In this document: positions 13,781 to 18,788 of the stretch, piece after piece
Layout: each line of letters begins with the position of its first letter
How positions within the stretch are numbered: position 1 is the stretch's first letter
Assembly (NCBI GenBank): GCA_050261675.1
Contig: JBLNDO010000036.1
Location: 1-18,788 of the forward strand
Length of the DNA: 18,788 nucleotides
Direction of reading: 5' to 3'
From: DASUBN01 sp050261675
GTDB taxonomy: Bacteria > Pseudomonadota > Gammaproteobacteria > Natronospirales > REEB76
Translations under genes and position numbers: made by a program
Notes under the pieces: model-generated
The model's database searches: none
What the model was told of the DNA's origin: nothing
Seen by the model: the letters and a program-made list of their open reading frames with translations, nothing else

Positions 13781-14876
13781 CTACAGGCCCTGCTTCAATG
13801 ACGCTTCGATGAATCCGTCCAGATCCCCGTCGAGAATCTTCTGCGGATCGCCCACCTCGTAGTTGGTGCGCAGGTCCTTGATGCGGGACTGGTCCAGCAC
13901 GTAGGAGCGGATCTGGCTGCCCCAGCCGATGTCCGCCTTGCTGTCCTCCAGTTTCTGCTGGGCCTCGCGGCGCTTCTGCATCTCCATCTCGTACATCTTG
14001 GCCTTGAGCATCTTCATGGCCGTGGAGCGGTTCTTGTGCTGGGAACGCTCGTTCTGGCAGGCCACCACGATGCCGGTGGGGAGGTGGGTGATGCGCACCG
14101 CGGAGTCGGTCTTGTTGACGTGCTGGCCGCCGGCGCCCTGGGAGCGGTAGGTGTCGACCCGGAGGTCCGCCGGATTGATCTCGATTTCAATCTCGTCGTC
14201 CACCTCGGGCGAGACGAACACCGCCGCGAAGGAAGTGTGGCGGCGGGCGTTGGAATCGAAGGGCGACTTGCGCACCAGGCGGTGCACGCCGGTCTCGGTG
14301 CGCAGCCAGCCGAAAGCGTAGGGGCCTTCGTAGCGGATGGTGGCGCTCTTGATGCCCGCCACTTCGCCGGGCGAGGCTTCCACCAGCTCGGTCTTGAAGC
14401 CGCGGCGCTCGCCCCAGCGCAGGTACATGCGCAAGAGCATGTTGGCCCAGTCCTGGGCCTCGGTGCCGCCGGAGCCCGCCTGGATGTCCAGGAAGGCGTT
14501 GTGGGAGTCCATCTCCCCGGAGAACATGCGGCGGAACTCCATGTCCGCCACCACCTGCTCCATGCGCTGCACGTCCGTGGCCACGTCGCCCACGCCGGAG
14601 GCGTCGCCCTCCTCCGCCAGCATCTCCAGCAGTTCCCGGGAGTCCTCGAGCCCCTGGCTGAGCTTGTCCAGGTTCGTGACGAGTTCGGCCAGGCGCGCCC
14701 GTTCGCGGCCCAGCTCCTGGGCGCGCTCCGGGTTGTCCCAGACCTTGGGATTCTCTAGCTCGCGGTTGACTTCCTGGAGACGCTCGCGCTTCGAGTCGTA
14801 CTCAAAGATACCCCCGGAGAGCCGTGGCGCGGCTCTTGAGGTCGGAGATCTTGTTCTTGATGGGATTGATTTCCAT
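13781..14876 (-). CDS. prfB: Peptide chain release factor 2 (RF2), made by programmed +1 frameshift
   Basis: Class I release factor recognising UAA and UGA. Translation starts at the ATG 14876-14874 (MEINPIKNKISDL), runs 24 codons to an in-frame TGA at 14804-14802, and continues in the +1 frame from GAG at 14803-14801 (EYDSKRERLQ) to the stop at 13783-13781. The product is 364 residues; E. coli RF2 has 365. The UGA-recognition tripeptide SPF falls at 204-206 and the catalytic GGQ at 249-251, each one position off the E. coli numbers, which confirms the frameshift reconstruction. The in-frame open reading stretch extending upstream to 15040 is not part of the protein. recJ ends 19 bp upstream and lysS starts 19 bp downstream. 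Confidence 0.97.
14801..14816 (-). promoter_or_regulatory. prfB programmed +1 frameshift site
   Basis: The minus strand reads CGGGGGTATCTTTGAG. An internal Shine-Dalgarno-like GGGGG (14815-14811) lies three bases before the slippery CTT, followed by TGA. This is the E. coli RF2 layout (AGGGGG TAT CTT TGA C) with two differences: C in place of the first A, and G rather than C after the stop. Ribosomes pausing at UGA when RF2 is scarce slip +1 on CUU, giving autoregulation of RF2. Confidence 0.95.
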
Positions 14877-14895
14877 CCGCTTATTTTAACAGACC

Positions 14896-16629
14896 CTACG
14901 CCGGCTCGATGTGCTCGATGAGGAGCTGCAAGCGTCGCTCGCCGCGGTATTCGTTCACGTCGGGCCGGTAGGCAATGCGCACCCGGCGACAGTCCCCCGG
15001 AAGATGTTCGCCGGTCTGGCCGAAGGCAATGGCCTCGCAACGGCGCTTGCCTGCCGGGTGCTCCAGTACGAGCTTGAGATGGCCGCCGCCCACGATGCGC
15101 CGGTCCACCAGGCCGAACTCGCCGTCGAACAGGGGCTCGGGGAAGCCCTGCCCCCAGGGGCCGGCGTCGCGCAGCATCTCCGCGGTCGTCACGTCCAGTT
15201 CCTGCTCCGTGAGTTCCCCGTCGGTGTGCAGCACCCGCTCCAGGTCGTCCTGGTCCAGCCAGCGTCGCGCTTCCTCGTCGAAGGCGTCACGGAACGCCGG
15301 CAGGTCCGACGCCCGAAGGGAGAGCCCCGCGGCCATGGCGTGGCCGCCGAACTTGTCCAGGAGTCCCGGGTGGCGGCTGGAGACCGCCTCCAGGGCGTCG
15401 CGGATGTGCATGTGGGGCACGGAGCGGCCGGAACCCTTCAGGGTCTCCTCGTCGGCACGGGCGAAGGCGATCACCGGGCGGTGCACCCGGTCCTTCACCT
15501 TGGAGGCCACGAGGCCCACCACACCCTGGTGCCACTCCTCGTGGAAGAGGCAGAGGCCCACCGGCAAGGCGGGATCGTCCTCCCGGAAGCCCATGCGCTG
15601 TACGGCCGCGAGCGCTTCCTGCTGCATCTTCGCTTCGATGTCGCGGCGTTCCCTGTTGAGGGAATCGAGTTTCAAGGCGAGTTCCCGGGCGCGGGTCTCA
15701 TCGTCCGTGAGCAGGCATTCGATCCCCAAGGACATGTCCGTAAGGCGCCCGGCGGCGTTCAGGCGCGGCGCCACGGCGAAGCCGAAATCCGCGGCGATGG
15801 CGCGCTTCAAGTCACGGTTGCCCACCTCCATCAGCGCGCGTATTCCGGGGATGGCTCGGCCGGCGCGGATGCGCCGCAAGCCTTCCGCCACCAGCCGCCG
15901 GTTGTTCTGGTCCAGCGGCACCATGTCGGCCACGGTGCCGAGCGCCACGAGGTCGAGGGACTCCGCCAGATTGGGCTCGGGTATGCCCTGTTTCGTGAAC
16001 CAGCCGGTCTCACGGAGATGTGCGCGCAGAGCCATGAGGAGATAGAACACCACGCCCACGCCGGCCAGCGCCTTGCTCGGGAAGGCATCCCCGGGAAGAT
16101 TGGGATTCAGGATGGCGTCCGCTTTCGGCAAAACCGCGCCCGGCAGGTGATGGTCCGTCACCAGCACCCGGATGCCGCGCTCCCGGGCCGCGTCGACACC
16201 GGCTAGGCTCGAGATGCCGTTGTCCACGGTGATGATGAGGTTGGGCGAGCGGCCCGCCGCCAGGGCCACGATCTCCGGCGTCAAACCATACCCGTATTCG
16301 AAACGGTTGGGGACGAGGTAATCCGCATGGACGGCGCCCATGCGGCGCAGCACCCGAACCAGGAGAGCGGAACTGGTGGCACCGTCTGCATCGAAGTCCC
16401 CCACCACCAGGATGCGGCGCTGCCCGGCCAGGGCATCGGAAAGGAGTTCAACCGCGCGAGGCATGCCGCCGAGCGCGCGGTAATCCACGAGACCCGCGAG
16501 GGCCAGATCCAGGTCGGCGGCGGTGCGCAGGCCACGGGCGGCGTAAACCCGGCGCAACAAGGGAGCAAGGCTCCCGGGCAGGTCATTCCCATCCACCGTT
16601 GATCGTCGCGCGATGCGCGGCGTATTCAT
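14896..16629 (-). CDS. recJ: Single-stranded-DNA-specific exonuclease RecJ
   Basis: 5'-to-3' single-strand exonuclease for recombination (RecF pathway), mismatch and base-excision repair. It is 577 residues, equal to E. coli RecJ. The DHH-family metal-binding motifs are DFDADG at 78-83, TVDNGI around D136 and TDHH with D159-H160-H161. Further on are NPNLPGDAFPSKALAGVGV and PRLNAAGRLTDM. The DHHA1 domain shows GSGRSVPHMHIRDAL and KFGGHAMAAGL, and a C-terminal OB-like domain completes it. The ATG at 16629 overlaps the stop of the RpfE-type gene by 4 bases (ATGA). The frame is open much farther upstream (to 17328), but that part is a shadow of the RpfE-type gene. Confidence 0.97.
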   Translation of the reverse strand: MNTPRIARRSTVDGNDLPGSLAPLLRRVYAARGLRTAADLDLALAGLVDYRALGGMPRAVELLSDALAGQRRILVVGDFDADGATSSALLVRVLRRMGAVHADYLVPNRFEYGYGLTPEIVALAAGRSPNLIITVDNGISSLAGVDAARERGIRVLVTDHHLPGAVLPKADAILNPNLPGDAFPSKALAGVGVVFYLLMALRAHLRETGWFTKQGIPEPNLAESLDLVALGTVADMVPLDQNNRRLVAEGLRRIRAGRAIPGIRALMEVGNRDLKRAIAADFGFAVAPRLNAAGRLTDMSLGIECLLTDDETRARELALKLDSLNRERRDIEAKMQQEALAAVQRMGFREDDPALPVGLCLFHEEWHQGVVGLVASKVKDRVHRPVIAFARADEETLKGSGRSVPHMHIRDALEAVSSRHPGLLDKFGGHAMAAGLSLRASDLPAFRDAFDEEARRWLDQDDLERVLHTDGELTEQELDVTTAEMLRDAGPWGQGFPEPLFDGEFGLVDRRIVGGGHLKLVLEHPAGKRRCEAIAFGQTGEHLPGDCRRVRIAYRPDVNEYRGERRLQLLIEHIEPA

Positions 16630-17546
16630 GGCGCGAGCCTGGCGCCGGCGCGCCAGAAGCGGCGTGCGGCGGCACTGCCCAGGCAGAACACGCCCAGCCC
16701 GCCGAGATACATGTCCAGGGTTTCGAACTCGCCGCGCTTCAGGCTCGTGAGCGCGGAGCTGAAGCAGGTGCCCTCCAGCACGGGCAGGTCCGTGCCCTCG
16801 AATGCCATGAGCACGTCGACCGCGGAACCGAGGGTGGGCGGCTGCAGCGCGGCACCGGACCAGCGGGCCAGACCCTTCACCAGCAGGAGGTCCGTGACGA
16901 TCTGCGCGGGCTTGCGGCCGCTCTTGGGCGGGAGCACGCCGCCGCCCCAGAACCACAGGCTGTTGATGAGCGGATGGCCGGCGGCGTCCCGGGCGCGGTT
17001 CACGGGGTGCTCGTGGAACAGCATCTGGACCTCGTTCATGAGTGTCTTCAGCCCACCCGCATGCCTTCCGGCCGGCATGGCGTCGAGCACCGGGCCGCCG
17101 GCGAGCGACTCCGGATCGCGGGTCACCACGTCCAGCGGAGCGGGGCTGCGCAGATAGCCGCGCGCATGATGGGGAAACTCCAGGTACCAGCCTTCGGCGC
17201 CGTACACATGGTTGAACGCATCGGCCAGGGCCTCCGCCTCCGCCGGCGTCACCTGCAGCAGGGTCTCGGGCATGAGCACCAGTTGGTCCCGGTCCGGCGC
17301 GAGGTGCACTGGGTCCGCGCGCAGCCAATACTCGTCGTCGGGCCTGCCGCCGTCCGCGAGGCGGGTGAACGGGGCTTCGTAGAGCACTTCGGGCAGAAGA
17401 CCGAAGAGCGGCGCCAGGAATTCGAGCGCTGCGGCGTCCGGCAAGCGCTCGGCGCGCGCCACCAGGCGTTCCAGCGCGCGCAGGCGGGGGCGGCCGGCGG
17501 CCTCGTAACTGCGGCGGAAATTGGGAATGTACAGGCTGGATGGCAT
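16626..17546 (-). CDS. RpfE-type / phosphoglycerate-mutase-like conserved protein
   Basis: A 306-residue cytoplasmic protein that I recognise as the RpfE type, named from the Xanthomonas rpf region. Annotation pipelines often label it regulatory protein or phosphoglycerate-mutase-like. The sequence shows INSLWFWGGGVLPP (about 196-208), the feature shared with that family, and conserved segments YWLRADPVHL, LMPETLLQVT and NEVQMLFHEHPVN. The metal and catalytic residues of a true phosphoglycerate mutase are not evident, so enzymatic activity is doubtful. It overlaps recJ by 4 bases and heads the recJ-prfB-lysS operon. The ATG at 17546 has no Shine-Dalgarno. A CATAAT (17564-17559) nearby would give only a very short leader. 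Function is unknown. Confidence 0.75.
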   Translation of the reverse strand: MPSSLYIPNFRRSYEAAGRPRLRALERLVARAERLPDAAALEFLAPLFGLLPEVLYEAPFTRLADGGRPDDEYWLRADPVHLAPDRDQLVLMPETLLQVTPAEAEALADAFNHVYGAEGWYLEFPHHARGYLRSPAPLDVVTRDPESLAGGPVLDAMPAGRHAGGLKTLMNEVQMLFHEHPVNRARDAAGHPLINSLWFWGGGVLPPKSGRKPAQIVTDLLLVKGLARWSGAALQPPTLGSAVDVLMAFEGTDLPVLEGTCFSSALTSLKRGEFETLDMYLGGLGVFCLGSAAARRFWRAGARLAP

Positions 17547-17587
17547 AGGATGGGGCGCATTATGCCGCTTCCCGCCGCCCGCCGCCC

Positions 17588-17962
17588 ATGAAGATCGCCA
17601 AGGAAAACACCGGCCGCAGCACCAAGGTCATCCGCGCCTACGCACCCGGCCGCATCAACGTGAGCGAGACCCTGCTCACCCGAAGCTTCATCGTGGCGCC
17701 GGACCGGCTGGTGGAGGACTGGGCCCCGCAGCGCTTCGAGGACCTGAAGCCGGAGCACCTGGAGGTGGCGCTGGCCCTGGAGCCGGAGATCCTCATCGTC
17801 GGCACCGGCGCGGAACAACACTTCCTCGCGGCGGAACTCCTGGCCGACGTCGCCCGCAAGGGCATCGGCCTGGAGATAATGGATACCGCCGCCGCTTGCC
17901 GGACCTATAACGTCCTGTTGAGCGAAGACCGCAAGGTGGTGGCGGCCTTATTCATGATTTGA
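17588..17962 (+). CDS. Mth938-like domain protein (DUF498, NDUFAF3-like)
   Basis: A 124-residue single-domain protein of the Mth938/Xcc1710 family, whose mitochondrial member NDUFAF3 is a complex I assembly factor. Characteristic segments are IRAYAPGRINVSE near the N-terminus, FIVAPDRLVEDW, then EPEILIVGTGAEQHFL and a C-terminal GLEIMDTAAACRTYNVLLSEDRKVVAALF. There is no signal peptide or membrane helix. Function in bacteria is not established. It diverges from the RpfE-type gene across 41 bp and converges on rpoS, with a single base between the two stop codons. The ATG is preceded by GC-rich sequence without a ribosome-binding site. Confidence 0.88.
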   Translation: MKIAKENTGRSTKVIRAYAPGRINVSETLLTRSFIVAPDRLVEDWAPQRFEDLKPEHLEVALALEPEILIVGTGAEQHFLAAELLADVARKGIGLEIMDTAAACRTYNVLLSEDRKVVAALFMI

Positions 17963-17963
17963 C

Positions 17964-18788
17964 TCACTCGAACAGTGAATCTTCCGAAAGACCTTCGGAT
18001 TCCAGTATCTGCCTGAGGCGTTTCAAGGCATCCATCTGGATCTGCCGCACCCGTTCGCGGGTCACGCCGATGGCGTTACCCACGTCCTCGAGCGTGCCCT
18101 TCTCCTGGCCGTTGAGGCCGAAGCGCCGCTCGACCACTTGGCGTTGCTTCTCGTTCAGGCGCGAGAGCCACTTGTCGATGATGACCTGCATGTCCGCATC
18201 CTGCAGCAGCCGCGAAGGATCCGTGTTGTTCTCGTCGGGAATGGCGTCCAACAACAGGCGATCGCCGTCCCGGCTGATGGGCGAGTCCACCGACGCCACC
18301 CGCTCGTTCAGACCGAGGAGCCGTTTCACATCCTCCGGGGATTTGTCCATCACCGCGGCGATCTCCTCGGCGGTAGCATCCCGGTCCAGCTCGTTGGAGA
18401 GCTTGCGCGCCGCCCTAAGGTACAGGTTCAACTCCTTGATGACGTGGATGGGCAGGCGGATGGTGCGGGTCTGGTTCATGATGGCCCGCTCGATGGTCTG
18501 GCGGATCCACCAGGTCGCATAGGTGGAGAAACGGAAGCCGCGCTCGGGGTCGAACTTCTCCACCGCGTGGATGAGCCCCAGGTTGCCTTCCTCGATGAGA
18601 TCCAGCAGCGGCAGGCCGCGGTTGATGTACTTGCGGGCTATCTTCACCACCAGGCGCAGGTTGCTCTCGATCATGCGCCGGCGGGCGGACTCGTCGCCGC
18701 GCAGCGCGAGGCGGCCGTAGTACACCTCTTCCTCGGCGGAGAGCAGCGGTGAATAGCCGATCTCGGATAGATACAGGCGGGTGGCGTC
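17964..18788 (-). CDS. rpoS: RNA polymerase sigma factor RpoS, 5' end beyond the window
   Basis: Stationary-phase/general stress sigma factor. The 274 residues present start within region 1.2 (DATRLYLSEIGYSPLLSAEE) and run to the stop. About 50-60 N-terminal residues are off the window, judged against roughly 330 for E. coli. Region 2 is complete: NLRLVVKIARKYINRG, DLIEEGNLGLIHAVEKFDPE and FSTYATWWIRQTIERAIMNQ, followed by TRTIRLPIHVIKELN. Region 3 follows (LLLDAIPDENNTDPS), and region 4 has the helix-turn-helix TLEDVGNAIGVTRERVRQIQ. The pattern fits RpoS rather than RpoD, which has a longer spacer, or RpoH. The 'RGDESARRRMIESNL' stretch is typical of RpoS. Upstream context (usually nlpD) is not visible. 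Confidence 0.95.
   Translation of the reverse strand, partial: DATRLYLSEIGYSPLLSAEEEVYYGRLALRGDESARRRMIESNLRLVVKIARKYINRGLPLLDLIEEGNLGLIHAVEKFDPERGFRFSTYATWWIRQTIERAIMNQTRTIRLPIHVIKELNLYLRAARKLSNELDRDATAEEIAAVMDKSPEDVKRLLGLNERVASVDSPISRDGDRLLLDAIPDENNTDPSRLLQDADMQVIIDKWLSRLNEKQRQVVERRFGLNGQEKGTLEDVGNAIGVTRERVRQIQMDALKRLRQILESEGLSEDSLFE

Noticed and set aside
14804..15040. Long 5' extension or frameshift pseudogene of prfB
   Set aside because: The break is the canonical RF2 +1 programmed frameshift at CTT TGA; the true start is the ATG at 14876, and the extension overlaps recJ.
14911..16206. 431-codon plus-strand open frame opposite recJ
   Set aside because: Antisense shadow of RecJ, no recognisable domain.
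16630..17328. 810-residue RecJ with an N-terminal extension
   Set aside because: The extension is the RpfE-type gene read in the wrong frame; the ATG at 16629 gives the normal 577 residues.

Overview
The window reads as GC-rich gammaproteobacterial housekeeping DNA. Gene density is high, there is no RNA gene, insertion sequence or CRISPR array, and no intergenic gap exceeds about 160 bp. Neighbourhoods typical of gammaproteobacteria support the assignment: rpoE-rseA divergent from nadB, the sdhE-ygfX pair, ygfZ, a recJ/prfB/lysS block next to an RpfE-type gene, and rpoS. The succinate dehydrogenase, however, resembles the alphaproteobacterial/mitochondrial form, and its operon begins with an SDHAF4-type (DUF1674) assembly factor. 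I cannot name the species; a deep-branching gammaproteobacterium (Chromatiales/Acidiferrobacterales-like or near Xanthomonadales) is an inference.

Layout from left to right. (1) 1-1505, minus: lepA, cut by the window edge at its 3' end. A rho-independent terminator at about 1601-1620 separates it from the operon upstream. (2) 3853-1666, minus: an envelope-stress operon of rpoE, rseA, a secreted single-PDZ protein resembling the tail of MucD/DegP without its protease domain, and a small glutaredoxin-like protein. (3) 4004-5641, plus: nadB. (4) 5636-5789: three hairpins and a short direct repeat between the convergent nadB and ygfX. (5) 9964-5790, minus: a tightly packed operon of SDHAF4-like gene, sdhC, sdhD, sdhA, sdhB, sdhE, ygfX. 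(6) 10055-10969, plus: ygfZ, diverging from the SDH operon. (7) 17546-10962, minus: RpfE-type gene, recJ, prfB (with an intact programmed +1 frameshift), lysS and an RsmB/NOP-family RNA methyltransferase. (8) 17588-17962, plus: a Mth938/NDUFAF3-like protein. (9) 18788-17964, minus: rpoS, cut by the window edge at its 5' end.

How the genes fit together. The SDH operon encodes all four subunits of complex II together with two factors acting on the flavoprotein SdhA (SDHAF4-like and SdhE). Next to it is YgfZ, which supports Fe-S enzymes. nadB makes another flavoprotein of the same fold family. The right half is translation and DNA repair (RF2, LysRS, rRNA methyltransferase, RecJ). Two alternative sigma factors, RpoE and RpoS, flank the block.

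Nothing here is clearly a new system. The most unusual points are the protease-less PDZ protein in place of RseB/MucD in the sigma-E operon, the SDH operon carrying both mitochondrial-type and gammaproteobacterial-type assembly factors, and the hairpin cluster after nadB.
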